Assembly: GCA_910583925.1 (NCBI GenBank)
Contig: CAJTZJ010000010.1
Location: 1 to 64,000 of the forward strand
Length of the DNA: 64,000 bases
Origin: an uncultured Eubacterium sp.
Lineage (GTDB): Bacteria > Bacillota > Clostridia > Oscillospirales > Acutalibacteraceae
Reading direction: 5' to 3'
This document shows, piece by piece, positions 1-7,918 of the stretch. The notes beneath the pieces are model-generated. The model saw only the letters and a program-made list of their open reading frames with translations, had not been told where the DNA came from and made no database searches. The translations under genes and the position numbers were made by a program. How positions within the stretch are numbered: the stretch's first letter is position 1; every line of letters begins with the position of its first letter.

Positions 1-761
1 TCCGCTATCGTGGCTATTACTACGATTCCGAAATCGGTATGTATTACCTCCAGTCAAGGTATTATAATCCGCAGGTTGGTAGGTTTATTAGCGCAGATGG
101 ACAATTGAACAATGATTTGCTTGGTAATAATCTTTTTGCATATTGTGGAAATAATCCTGTTACTCGTTTAGATGATAATGGGCAAGGCTGGTGGATTGTT
201 GCCGGAGCAGCAGTTGGAGGAATTATTAGCGCTGCTACAAAAGCTGTGTCCAACATTATGTCAGGTACCAAGTGGTATAATGGTGTTGCCGGTGCGTTTG
301 TTGGTGGAGCGGTTTCAGGAGCTATTACAGCTGCAACATGCAACACAACTGCTGCGGCATTTGCAGGAGCAGCTGCAGAATCTGCCACGAATCAACTTCT
401 TTCCTATATTCCTAAAGTTTGTAAAGCAGTAGGGCAGGATAAACCAACGAAGGTTAATAAAAGAAATGTTTTAGTATCTGTTGGTACAGTTGCCGCAGAA
501 ACAGCTGTTTATGGATTAGTATCCAAAGGCGCAGGAAAAATTGCGCAACAAGTGATTCCGATAAACAGCGGATGGTTCAAACCTCAAAAATTTTCAAGCT
601 GTTTTTCCGGAAATTATGCCCATAAGTTCCAGGGGCAGACTTTGATGCAGAGTTCTATGGTCGCAGGAGCAGATTCAATTAAACAGATGGTTGAAAAAGT
701 AGTTGATATTGTGATGGGGCAGGAGCCTACATTTGAATTATATCCGGAGGTCCTGTTATGA
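1..761 (+). CDS. RHS-repeat protein, C-terminal part (5' end outside window)
   Basis: The reading frame is open from base 3, so the gene starts before the window. The first about 60 residues carry the end of an RHS-associated core, recognisable by the run ending YYNPQVGRFISAD and then NNPVTRLDDNG, the junction after which RHS/polymorphic-toxin proteins switch to a variable C-terminus. The remaining about 190 residues are rich in Gly, Ala and Val, with segments such as VAGAAVGGIISAA that may be membrane-active. I do not recognise a toxin domain. In the family this tip is released or delivered to neighbouring cells. The stop codon overlaps the start of the next gene (ATGA), the usual arrangement of a toxin with its immunity gene. 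Family call is firm; toxicity is inference. Confidence 0.8.
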   Translation, partial: RYRGYYYDSEIGMYYLQSRYYNPQVGRFISADGQLNNDLLGNNLFAYCGNNPVTRLDDNGQGWWIVAGAAVGGIISAATKAVSNIMSGTKWYNGVAGAFVGGAVSGAITAATCNTTAAAFAGAAAESATNQLLSYIPKVCKAVGQDKPTKVNKRNVLVSVGTVAAETAVYGLVSKGAGKIAQQVIPINSGWFKPQKFSSCFSGNYAHKFQGQTLMQSSMVAGADSIKQMVEKVVDIVMGQEPTFELYPEVLL

Positions 762-1561
762 ATGATAGAATTAAAGAGATAATTCTTAAAACTTTTATAG
801 CAGTGTTAGCATTTTTTGGTTCATTAATAGTTGTTATTCCATTTTTAGCAGCGGTTTTCTGTGATCAGGCTTCTTATGATAGCTTGCCTTCTGATATACC
901 GATGCCTGAACCATTTTATAGTTTGTGGATAGCAGACTTCATTATAAGTGTGTTATTATGTATTCTTTTTATGATTTTATCACATAATCTCCACTTTGAT
1001 GGCAAACCGATTAAGCCCGATAAATTTCCGCTGGGATTTAATGATTTCTGTTTATTGGAAAGCTTTTTTATTGAATCGGTAAGTTCAGGCAAATATATTC
1101 AGCAACCGGAAGTGCCTTTTGAACCGGACGGAAAAACTACTGTTTTTATAAAACCGAGCGGTTCATGGAAAATTGATTGTATTGCATTGATAAGAGTGAA
1201 GGAATTAGATGATGAAATATTAAATAATGCAAATGATTCAATCACGGAAGTGCTTTACAATTATTATGGTAAAAGGGAAATAACGGATACTGTAAGTATG
1301 ATATCAGTAATATGTGTTGACCGAATCACTCCTGCATTTCAAAAACTAATGAACAGAAATGTTGAGCAAGGTTTTAAAAATTTCAGGCTTCCTGTAGGAA
1401 TTTCCTTTGGCGGAAAGCAAATCTATATTGCCAATCAAAAAGATGGGCTTGGAATTGCTAAGTATAAAAAACTGCGTAAAGAATTTATGAAAATAATGAA
1501 TCTTACAAAGGAACAGCGTATAAAACCCGACAATTCTCATAAGAAAATAAAAAGAGGATAG
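758..1561 (+). CDS. Membrane protein of unknown function, candidate immunity protein
   Basis: 267 residues, not recognised. Two hydrophobic segments lie near the N-terminus (about residues 8-32 and 57-77), followed by a soluble domain of about 185 residues. The start ATG overlaps the RHS stop codon and is preceded by GGAGG at 746-750, so translation is coupled to the toxin-like gene. Position directly behind a polymorphic RHS tip is typical of a cognate immunity protein, and a membrane location would suit a tip that acts on membranes. This is inferred from context; no immunity family is recognised. Confidence 0.6.
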   Translation: MNDRIKEIILKTFIAVLAFFGSLIVVIPFLAAVFCDQASYDSLPSDIPMPEPFYSLWIADFIISVLLCILFMILSHNLHFDGKPIKPDKFPLGFNDFCLLESFFIESVSSGKYIQQPEVPFEPDGKTTVFIKPSGSWKIDCIALIRVKELDDEILNNANDSITEVLYNYYGKREITDTVSMISVICVDRITPAFQKLMNRNVEQGFKNFRLPVGISFGGKQIYIANQKDGLGIAKYKKLRKEFMKIMNLTKEQRIKPDNSHKKIKRG

Positions 1562-1568
1562 CAGGAAT

Positions 1569-1664
1569 ATGGAAATTTTAATACGAATAATTACCTATGG
1601 TTTGCTGATACCGCTTGCTATCAATTGGCTTATGAAAGGTTTTTCAAAAAATAAAAAGAAATAA
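1569..1664 (+). CDS. 31-residue membrane peptide
   Basis: A short ORF starts 7 bp after the preceding stop. It encodes a peptide with a hydrophobic core (about residues 3-21) and a basic tail ending KNKKK. An AGGA-like site lies in the end of the upstream gene. It could be a real small membrane protein of the RHS locus or chance; nothing else is known. Confidence 0.3.
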   Translation: MEILIRIITYGLLIPLAINWLMKGFSKNKKK

Positions 1665-1668
1665 ACAT

Positions 1669-1821
1669 AGGGGACAGTTCCTTGAGTTGATAACATAAGT
1701 GTTATTCATTGTATTGTTCGTATGATGTAGGCGGTAATATTACATTAAAAATCCATCTCAAACAAAAGTATGTTAACCGTTTATCAGAATGATGACCATA
1801 AGGGATAGTTCCTTGTGTTAA
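1669..1821. repeat. Pair of GGGACAGTTCCTTG-like direct repeats
   Basis: The string AGGGGACAGTTCCTTGAGTT around 1670-1689 recurs as AAGGGATAGTTCCTTGTGTT around 1800-1819, same orientation, about 130 bp apart. Sequences of the type GGGGACAGTTCC are widespread intergenic repeats in Firmicutes and are often linked to IS200-like/RAYT transposases. No transposase lies between them here, so this may be a non-autonomous remnant. Confidence 0.4.
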
Positions 1822-1832
1822 GTCAAAAACGG

Positions 1833-1860
1833 GAGGGTGATTCAGTTCACCCTCTTTTTT
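1833..1860. terminator. Intrinsic terminator between RHS locus and mutY
   Basis: An 8-bp stem (GAGGGTGA, 1833-1840, pairing with TCACCCTC, 1847-1854) is followed by six T. It also faces mutY, whose stop lies 2 bp beyond the T run, and may act in both directions. Confidence 0.75.
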
Positions 1861-1861
1861 G

Positions 1862-2932
1862 TTAACTGTATTCGGATATATCCGTTTTGTGATTAGATTC
1901 AAAAAATATGCGGAATGCTGTCGGTAACGCATAGGTGGTTTGAATCTCTTGTGCAGTTGCCCAAACAAAATCAGATGTTTTTTTGGCACATAAAATATGA
2001 TAACAGGTCATCTTCCACTTTATGTGTGTAAAGATATGCGTACGGGACATCTGCTTATATAATTCTACAGGCTGAACGCCAAAGGTATCGGCGGTATGCA
2101 ATGCCTGATTAACATCCATTTTTTCAAGAGTATTCGGAAGCTGCCACAGACCGGAAAGAAGACCGCTTTCTGTGCGTTTGGTTATTGCGTATTTATCTTT
2201 ATATTGCAGTAAAAAGATTGTGCGTTCTTCCAAACGCTTATCCTTTTTCGGCTGTTTGACCGGATATTGCAGCATTGTGTTATTGGCGTATGCTCGGCAG
2301 AAGTTCTTTGTCGGACACTCGGTACATTTGGGCGACTTCGGTGTGCAAACCGTTGCGCCAAGCTCCATTAACGCTTGTGTAAACTGCCCGCAATCCTTTT
2401 TTGGATATACCTTTTCGAGTTGAGCGGCGATTTCGGTTTTTGTTTGCATATGATCGATTGGTACGTTGTTTTCAGTCATGCGTGTGATAATACGCAGTAC
2501 ATTTCCGTCTACAGCAGCGTAAGGCAGGTTGAAACAGATAGAAGCAATGGCACCTGCGGTGTATAATCCGATTCCGGGCAATGCGCGGATGTCATCATAC
2601 TGATTTGGAAAAATTCCGCCATATTTTGTTTCAATCACGCATGCTGCTTTTTGCAAATTGCGTGCACGATTATAGTAACCGAGCCCTTCCCACAGCTTGA
2701 GCAGTTGGCTTTCCGGCGCTTTGGCCAAAGCGTGGATGTCAGGAAGCTGTTCCAAAAAACGAAGGTAGTATGACCGTACCGCCTCTACGCGTGTTTGCTG
2801 CAGCATAATCTCGGAAAGCCAGACATGATATGGTTCGGTGTCCTGCCGCCAAGGTAGTTTTCGGGCATTTTGTTTGTACCAGGGCAGCAGCACATCCGGC
2901 AGCTGCTTATAAATTGAATCGATTGTTTTCAA
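1862..2932 (-). CDS. mutY: A/G-specific adenine DNA glycosylase MutY
   Basis: Removes adenine mispaired with 8-oxoguanine. Counted from the upstream ATG at 2962, the HhH-GPD domain has LSEIMLQQTRV with catalytic Glu51 and the loop LPGIG followed by AVDGNV with Asp152. The iron-sulfur motif C-x6-C-x2-C-x5-C is at Cys206, 213, 216 and 222. A C-terminal Nudix-like domain recognises 8-oxoG. I prefer the TTG at 2932, because AAGGAG lies about 5 bp upstream of it and a TATACT element sits almost on the ATG at 2962, which has no ribosome site; the longer form remains possible. Single gene, no operon partners. Confidence 0.92.
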   Translation of the reverse strand: MKTIDSIYKQLPDVLLPWYKQNARKLPWRQDTEPYHVWLSEIMLQQTRVEAVRSYYLRFLEQLPDIHALAKAPESQLLKLWEGLGYYNRARNLQKAACVIETKYGGIFPNQYDDIRALPGIGLYTAGAIASICFNLPYAAVDGNVLRIITRMTENNVPIDHMQTKTEIAAQLEKVYPKKDCGQFTQALMELGATVCTPKSPKCTECPTKNFCRAYANNTMLQYPVKQPKKDKRLEERTIFLLQYKDKYAITKRTESGLLSGLWQLPNTLEKMDVNQALHTADTFGVQPVELYKQMSRTHIFTHIKWKMTCYHILCAKKTSDFVWATAQEIQTTYALPTAFRIFFESNHKTDISEYS

Positions 2933-3213
2933 AGGCTTCTCCTTTTCTGCTGAATCTGACATATGTCAGTATATATTAATTGGTTGTCTGATTGCGATGA
3001 AAACATAGTACAGAAATATTAGGTTCTGCATATTTTTGCAATCATAAATTTGTTGAAATTCAAATCATTGGTTGGCATATTATGTTTATAGTATAGCCCT
3101 AAAAAGGAATAATCGCAAGCTTCAATCTTAATATGGAATCATATTGTTTTGGTAAAACAGTGTATTTGAAATTAACCGTAAAGGATAGTATTATTTTTCT
3201 GTATTATAAAAAA

Positions 3214-3231
3214 TTAAGACAAACTTAAGAC
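3214..3231 (+). promoter_or_regulatory. Direct repeat TTAAGAC-N4-TTAAGAC, likely response-regulator box
   Basis: TTAAGAC at 3214-3220 is repeated at 3225-3231, an 11-bp period as expected for tandem binding of an OmpR-family regulator. It lies just upstream of the promoter of such a regulator, suggesting autoregulation. The same spacing recurs at 4984-4999. Confidence 0.6.
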
Positions 3232-3235
3232 GGAT

Positions 3236-3268
3236 AATATTGCATACAATATTGTTATTATATATAAT
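3236..3268 (+). promoter_or_regulatory. Promoter of the two-component operon with overlapping palindrome
   Basis: TTGCAT (3240-3245), a 17-bp spacer and TATAAT (3263-3268) form a sigma-A type promoter. The inverted repeat AATATTG-N4-CAATATT (3236-3253) overlaps the -35 element and could be a second operator. The rest of the roughly 300-bp gap back to mutY is AT-rich and shows no gene. Confidence 0.6.
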
Positions 3269-3292
3269 TTTTTTATGAAAGAAGGTGCTCGA

Positions 3293-3994
3293 ATGACTAA
3301 CAAAATAATGCTTGTTGATGACGAGCCGGATATATTGGATTTGCTTGAAAAATCTTTAAATCTTGAGGGATTTCATAACATAACTAAAATAGATAACGGG
3401 CTTTCTGCTGTGGAAACTTGCAGAAAAATCCAGCCTGACATAATCGTTTTAGATGTTATGCTGCCCGATATTGATGGGTACGAAGTATGCAAACAAATTC
3501 GTGAATTCTCGCATTGTCCTATACTATTTTTATCTTCAAAAAATGACGAACTTGATAAGATACTCGGTTTAACTGTTGGCGGAGATGATTATGTAACAAA
3601 GCCGTTCAGTCCTAAAGAAATTGCGTACAGAGTTAAAGCACAGCTGCGTCGTTTGGAGTACAAGCAATCTCCAATGCAAAACGATTCAATTAAAATTGGT
3701 GAATTGACGATAGATACTGACGGCTGCAGAGTGATGAAGAATGATAAGGAAATTGAACTGACTGCAAGAGAATTTGAAATTCTGAAACATTTAGCAGAAA
3801 ATATAGGTAGAGTAATCAGCCGTGAACGATTGTATGAAACTGTTTGGGGGGAGGACAGCTTTGGATGTGACAACACAATCATGGTGCATATTCGCCATTT
3901 GCGTGAAAAAGTAGAAGAAAATCCCACCTTACCCAGTTATATTATTACAGTGAAAGGCTTAGGCTATAAGTTGGTAAATCCATATGAAAAATAA
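3293..3994 (+). CDS. OmpR/PhoB-family response regulator
   Basis: Receiver domain (residues about 4-118) with acidic pair Asp9/Asp10, phospho-acceptor Asp54 in IIVLDVMLPDIDGYE, a Ser81-Ser82 switch and Lys103 in VTKPF. The C-terminal winged helix follows, with LTAREFEILKHLAEN and the TVKGLGYKL hairpin. The in-frame ATG at 3275 is rejected: the TATAAT box puts the transcript start near it, while GAAGG at 3281-3285 serves the ATG at 3293. Its last 11 bp overlap the kinase gene. It very likely controls itself and the ABC exporter downstream, given the shared direct repeats in both promoters. Confidence 0.93.
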   Translation: MTNKIMLVDDEPDILDLLEKSLNLEGFHNITKIDNGLSAVETCRKIQPDIIVLDVMLPDIDGYEVCKQIREFSHCPILFLSSKNDELDKILGLTVGGDDYVTKPFSPKEIAYRVKAQLRRLEYKQSPMQNDSIKIGELTIDTDGCRVMKNDKEIELTAREFEILKHLAENIGRVISRERLYETVWGEDSFGCDNTIMVHIRHLREKVEENPTLPSYIITVKGLGYKLVNPYEK

Positions 3995-4982
3995 AAAGAA
4001 ATTATATTTATTTTTTCTGATATCTATTTTATCAATAATACTGTTTCTTGCCGGACGGTCTTTGTCTATACTTCAGATGGGAAGACGACCGCTATTCATT
4101 ATCTTTGTTATTATGGCAATTTGCGGATTCTGGCTTATCAGACATCTCAGTAAAATGAAAAAAGGTATAGAAAATATTTCACAACGCACCTATACTCGGC
4201 TTCCTGAAAAAGGCATATTCAGTGAAGTCTATGGTGCGCTTAATAAAATGGATATGGAAATCCGTAATAGCGACAAGATACAGGAAGAAACAGATCGGGT
4301 GCGCAACGAATGGATTACAAACATTACACACGATTTGAAAACACCGCTTTCTCCGATTAAAGGATATGCAGAATTGCTGACTTCAAATGCTGAAATTGAC
4401 AAGGCAACGATGCAGGAATATGGCGGGATTATCCTGAAAAATGTGAATCACACAGAAAAGCTGATTAATGATTTAAAACTGACCTATCAGCTTGATTCAG
4501 GTTCAATGCCGTTTAATCCACAATTCGTAAAACTTGCGCGGTATATGAAAGAATTGGTGATTGATATTGTGAATGACCCCGCTTTTAAGGATAGAAATAT
4601 TGTTTTTGAAAGTAATGCTCAAGACATAGAGATTTGTATTGATACGGATTTATTCCGCCGTGCTATGAATAATCTTATCATTAATGCACTTACGCACAAT
4701 CCGCCCGAAACAAAAGTAACAATAAGTATTGATACAAATTCTGAAAAAGAGGCTTGTGTTTATATTTCGGATAACGGAAAGGGAATGAGCGACGAGGAGC
4801 AGGCAGAGCTGTTTAACCGATATTACAGGGGTACAAACACAAAGGAAAAGCCTGAAGGAAGCGGACTTGGTCTTGCCATTGCAAAGCAGATTATAAATCT
4901 TCACAACGGTAATATTCATGTTAAGAGTGAATTAAATGAGGGCACACAATTTACCATTATTCTCCCAGCGGAAATTAAGTAA
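3984..4982 (+). CDS. Sensor histidine kinase
   Basis: 332 residues. Two membrane helices near the N-terminus (about 7-27 and 36-53) have almost no extracytoplasmic loop between them, so the signal is probably sensed in the membrane or through a partner such as the ABC exporter, as in intramembrane-sensing kinases. A HAMP-like linker follows, then HisKA with His116 in ITHDLKTPLSPIKGY, and the ATPase domain with the N box NNLIINALTHN, ISDNGKGMS and GSGLGLAIAKQI. The gene overlaps the regulator gene by 11 bp. Confidence 0.92.
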   Translation: MKNKKKLYLFFLISILSIILFLAGRSLSILQMGRRPLFIIFVIMAICGFWLIRHLSKMKKGIENISQRTYTRLPEKGIFSEVYGALNKMDMEIRNSDKIQEETDRVRNEWITNITHDLKTPLSPIKGYAELLTSNAEIDKATMQEYGGIILKNVNHTEKLINDLKLTYQLDSGSMPFNPQFVKLARYMKELVIDIVNDPAFKDRNIVFESNAQDIEICIDTDLFRRAMNNLIINALTHNPPETKVTISIDTNSEKEACVYISDNGKGMSDEEQAELFNRYYRGTNTKEKPEGSGLGLAIAKQIINLHNGNIHVKSELNEGTQFTIILPAEIK

Positions 4983-4983
4983 C

Positions 4984-5037
4984 TTAAGGTTAAATTAAGC
5001 TACAGAAAAGAATAGCCTAAGATAGATGATTTATGAT
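4984..5037 (+). promoter_or_regulatory. Regulated promoter of the ABC exporter, TTAAG direct repeat
   Basis: TTAAG at 4984-4988 and again at 4995-4999 has the same 11-bp period as the box in front of the regulator gene. A -10-like TATGAT lies at 5032-5037. The second half-site starts 37 bp before it, against 38 bp in the regulator promoter. No good -35 element is visible, which fits activation by the regulator. Confidence 0.55.
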
Positions 5038-5143
5038 ATAGGCAATGAATAGTAATTCAAAGCAAAGTTCAGATTACTATTTATTTACTAATCATAGGTC
5101 ATCTATTTTTATGCCTATGAATAAAGAACAGGAGGTTTTCTGT

Positions 5144-6019
5144 ATGGAATTACAATTACAGAATTTAAGTAAGCAGTACGGAGATAAATGTGCTGTGGGC
5201 AATGTCAGTGTCAGTCTGAAACCGGGTGTATACGGTCTGCTGGGAGCAAACGGTGCAGGAAAAACAACATTGATGCGAATGATATGCGGTGTTTTGAAGC
5301 CGACCTCAGGCAGTATTACATTGAATGGAAAAACAATTGAAGAACTTGGAGAGAAATACTATACCCATTTGGGCTATATGCCGCAGTATTTCGGCTTTTA
5401 TCCCGATTTTACCGCAAGAGAGTTTATGCTGTATATGGCGGCAGTTAAGGGGCTTGGCAAAAGCAAGGCAAAAAGGCGAACGGAGGAATTGCTGAAAATG
5501 GTAAATCTGTCCGATGTCGCAGATAAAAAAATCAAGTCCTATTCAGGCGGTATGAAGCAGCGTTTGGGTATAGCACAGGCAGAACTTGGCAATCCGTCTA
5601 TTCTGATATTAGATGAGCCGACTGCCGGACTTGACCCAAAGGAACGCGTGCGTTTCAGAAATCTAATATCCGATTTTGCAAAAGAAAAAATCGTTATTCT
5701 GTCCACGCATATCGTTTCCGATGTTTCTTACATTGCAGATACAATCCTGATGATGAAACAGGGACAGATCCTTTTGCAGGAGCCTATGACAACAGTTACT
5801 AACAGCATTAACGGCAAGGTGTGGGAACTTTTGGTTGACGAAAGAACTGCCGCTCAATACAGCAGGCGGTTTTCAGTTGTAAATCTTCATCACGAAGGCA
5901 ATATGGTGCGTCTGCGTATTGTAGATGAAAATGCACCGAGTGCGGATGCACAAACAGTCGAGCCGAGTTTAGAGGATTTATTCTTATATCATTTTGGTGA
6001 AGAACAGGAGGAAAACTGA
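5144..6019 (+). CDS. ABC transporter ATP-binding protein
   Basis: 291 residues from the ATG preceded by AGGAGG (5130-5134 region); the longer frame from 5045 lacks a ribosome site. Walker A is GANGAGKT (34-41), signature SGGMK (134-138) and Walker B ILILDEP (153-159), followed by the H-loop in STHIV. The C-terminal about 70 residues form the small accessory domain seen in exporters of the BcrA/CcmA group. Likely energises the permease encoded next in peptide or antimicrobial export or resistance. Substrate unknown. Confidence 0.93.
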   Translation: MELQLQNLSKQYGDKCAVGNVSVSLKPGVYGLLGANGAGKTTLMRMICGVLKPTSGSITLNGKTIEELGEKYYTHLGYMPQYFGFYPDFTAREFMLYMAAVKGLGKSKAKRRTEELLKMVNLSDVADKKIKSYSGGMKQRLGIAQAELGNPSILILDEPTAGLDPKERVRFRNLISDFAKEKIVILSTHIVSDVSYIADTILMMKQGQILLQEPMTTVTNSINGKVWELLVDERTAAQYSRRFSVVNLHHEGNMVRLRIVDENAPSADAQTVEPSLEDLFLYHFGEEQEEN

Positions 6020-6020
6020 T

Positions 6021-7247
6021 ATGTTGGTTAAATATGAATTTTTAAAAATACTACGCAAAAAGTCAACTTTAATTGTAATGGCAATCAGTCTGATTTTGAC
6101 GGGTGTTCTTTTTGGGTTGCCGATTATGCAATTTCAAACTTACAATCAGGATGGTGTTATAAAAGGCTCACAGGGTATTGCTTATGAAAAAGAGCAGTAT
6201 GAAAAATTCTCTGTTCCATTAACAGAGGAATATGTGACCGAAACAATAAAAGAGGTGCAGGCACTTTTTGAAAATCCTGACAATGTCGGATATGACGGAA
6301 ATGAGAAGTTTTTAATCGGTGATGCCTATTGGAATGGCATTGCACCAAGAGAAAAGCTGCTGAATATGATTGCAAGTACTTACAGTGCACCAAATGAATT
6401 TAAGGCTTATAATGATTTGGCGGATTTGGATATAACAGACGGAGCGAATTTTTATCAGGCAATGGAATCAAAAAATGAAGCCTTGCTGAATACACCTTCA
6501 AGAGCATTGACGGATAATCAAAAGGAATATTGGAGCAATAAGGCAAGCAATATTGATACACCATTGCAATATGGATATTATGAAGGCTGGGATATAATTA
6601 TAAGCAGTTTTGAACTGCTTATGTTTGCAATACTTGCAATCTGTATTGTGATTGCTCCTGTATTTTCAGGTGAATATCAATCAGGAACAGATGCAGTAAT
6701 TCTTTCTGCCAAATACGGAAAAACGAAACTGACAACAGGCAAAATTGTTGCATCACTCTTATTTGGTACAATAGCATTTGCTCTTCATATTCTTGTGGCA
6801 TGCGGCTTGCCGCTTATGGCATTTGGTACAGATGGCTGGAATTTGCCGTTGCAGATTGCTAATACAACCGTGCCGTATTCCTTAACATTTCTTCAGGCGG
6901 TTCTTATAAATATCGGTATTATTTATCTGATACTGATTGCTATGATCAGTCTGACTCTGCTTTTGTCAGCGAAAATGAAAACACCTTATCTTGTATTGAT
7001 TGTGCTTGTGCCGATACTTTTCATTCCTATGTTTTTAACACCAAACGGCACAACAGGAATTTATAATCTTATTTTATTCTTAATGCCGTATCGTGCAACT
7101 ATGCCGGAGTTTGGTAAATATATTTCCTATCAGTTTGGCGGCTTGGTTTTGGATGCACTTACTGTCAGAGCAATTTTGTATGTGCTGTTGATGGTAATTA
7201 TGCTGCCATTAGCGAGATTAGGTTTTAAGAAACATCAGGTTGCATAA
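6021..7247 (+). CDS. ABC-2 type permease
   Basis: 408 residues from the ATG at 6021, which follows an AGGAGG one base after the ATPase stop. One N-terminal helix, a large extracytoplasmic domain (about residues 35-185) and then five or more helices in the C-terminal half match the ABC-2 layout. The region after the loop reads IAPVFSGEYQSGT, the motif found in ABC-2 permeases before the second membrane block. Forms the exporter with the preceding ATPase; the large outer loop suggests peptide recognition, as in bacitracin-type modules. Confidence 0.88.
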   Translation: MLVKYEFLKILRKKSTLIVMAISLILTGVLFGLPIMQFQTYNQDGVIKGSQGIAYEKEQYEKFSVPLTEEYVTETIKEVQALFENPDNVGYDGNEKFLIGDAYWNGIAPREKLLNMIASTYSAPNEFKAYNDLADLDITDGANFYQAMESKNEALLNTPSRALTDNQKEYWSNKASNIDTPLQYGYYEGWDIIISSFELLMFAILAICIVIAPVFSGEYQSGTDAVILSAKYGKTKLTTGKIVASLLFGTIAFALHILVACGLPLMAFGTDGWNLPLQIANTTVPYSLTFLQAVLINIGIIYLILIAMISLTLLLSAKMKTPYLVLIVLVPILFIPMFLTPNGTTGIYNLILFLMPYRATMPEFGKYISYQFGGLVLDALTVRAILYVLLMVIMLPLARLGFKKHQVA

Positions 7248-7258
7248 GGAGAAAAAGT

Positions 7259-7630
7259 ATGAAAAAGAAAAAAATTATGATTATCGGTGTGATTGCTGTT
7301 TTAATAATTGCGATTGTCGGTATAACAGCCGTCAGCCAGTCCTCCAAAATGTCTGAAAGTTCATTTGATGCCGTTGTTCAGGAAATTGTTACTCAGCCTG
7401 ATGGGGAAGTTCGTCTGATTGTTGAGCGAACAACTGAAATATATGGCGACCCGGTTAATTCTCTTGGCATCAGCGAAGATACAAAGCTGCTTGATGCAGA
7501 TGGTAAAGAAATATCAGTTAAAGATTTTCAACAAGGCAGTAAAGTTACAGTGAAACTTAAAGATGCCTTTATTGAAGAAACACCGTTTTATTATCCCGAT
7601 GTTTATGAAATCAAGAGGATTCATAATTGA
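7259..7630 (+). CDS. Small membrane-anchored or exported protein of the ABC operon
   Basis: 123 residues with basic MKKKK, a hydrophobic segment (about 6-26) and a compact outer domain. A good AAGGAG site lies about 7 bp upstream and the gap to the permease is 11 bp, so it is the last gene of the exporter operon. There is no lipobox cysteine, so it is probably anchored by the uncleaved helix. Function unknown; the outer domain may act with the permease. Confidence 0.75.
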   Translation: MKKKKIMIIGVIAVLIIAIVGITAVSQSSKMSESSFDAVVQEIVTQPDGEVRLIVERTTEIYGDPVNSLGISEDTKLLDADGKEISVKDFQQGSKVTVKLKDAFIEETPFYYPDVYEIKRIHN

Positions 7631-7738
7631 TTATTGTAAGATTTTATGGTATTCTATTATCAGGATTGAATTAAAGGGAGAACTCTATGCCGGAATACAG
7701 ATAGGATATACAGTTTTTATTTGTCGGTTACTGTGTGA

Positions 7739-7849
7739 TATTTTGCATTTGAATTTGAAACTACAGTTCCGAATGACGAAATTTATAATTCGATGTTAGA
7801 TGCATATAATTATCTTGTAAAAGCAATGGGCGTAACTCCTGAATTTTAA
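7739..7849 (+). pseudogene. 3' remnant of an unrecognised gene
   Basis: A short frame ending with residues such as NSMLDAYNYLVKAMGVTPEF looks protein-like but has stops just upstream (TGA at 7736) and no start. It lies in a 288-bp gap and probably is the decayed end of a former gene. Confidence 0.35.
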
Positions 7850-7868
7850 GTTACATATTTAAAAGTGT

Positions 7869-7898
7869 CTGCGGCGGTTTATCCGCAGCAGGCATTTT
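7869..7898 (+). terminator. Weak hairpin, possible terminator
   Basis: CTGCGG (7869-7874) can pair with CCGCAG (7883-7888), followed only by an interrupted T-rich stretch. Could end the exporter operon. Confidence 0.3.
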
Positions 7899-7918
7899 GC
7901 ATTTTGGAGTGATTATAA

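Noticed and set aside
1702..1989. Minus-strand 95-residue frame between the RHS locus and mutY
   Set aside because: It overlaps the end of mutY in another frame and runs through a terminator and repeat; no protein features.
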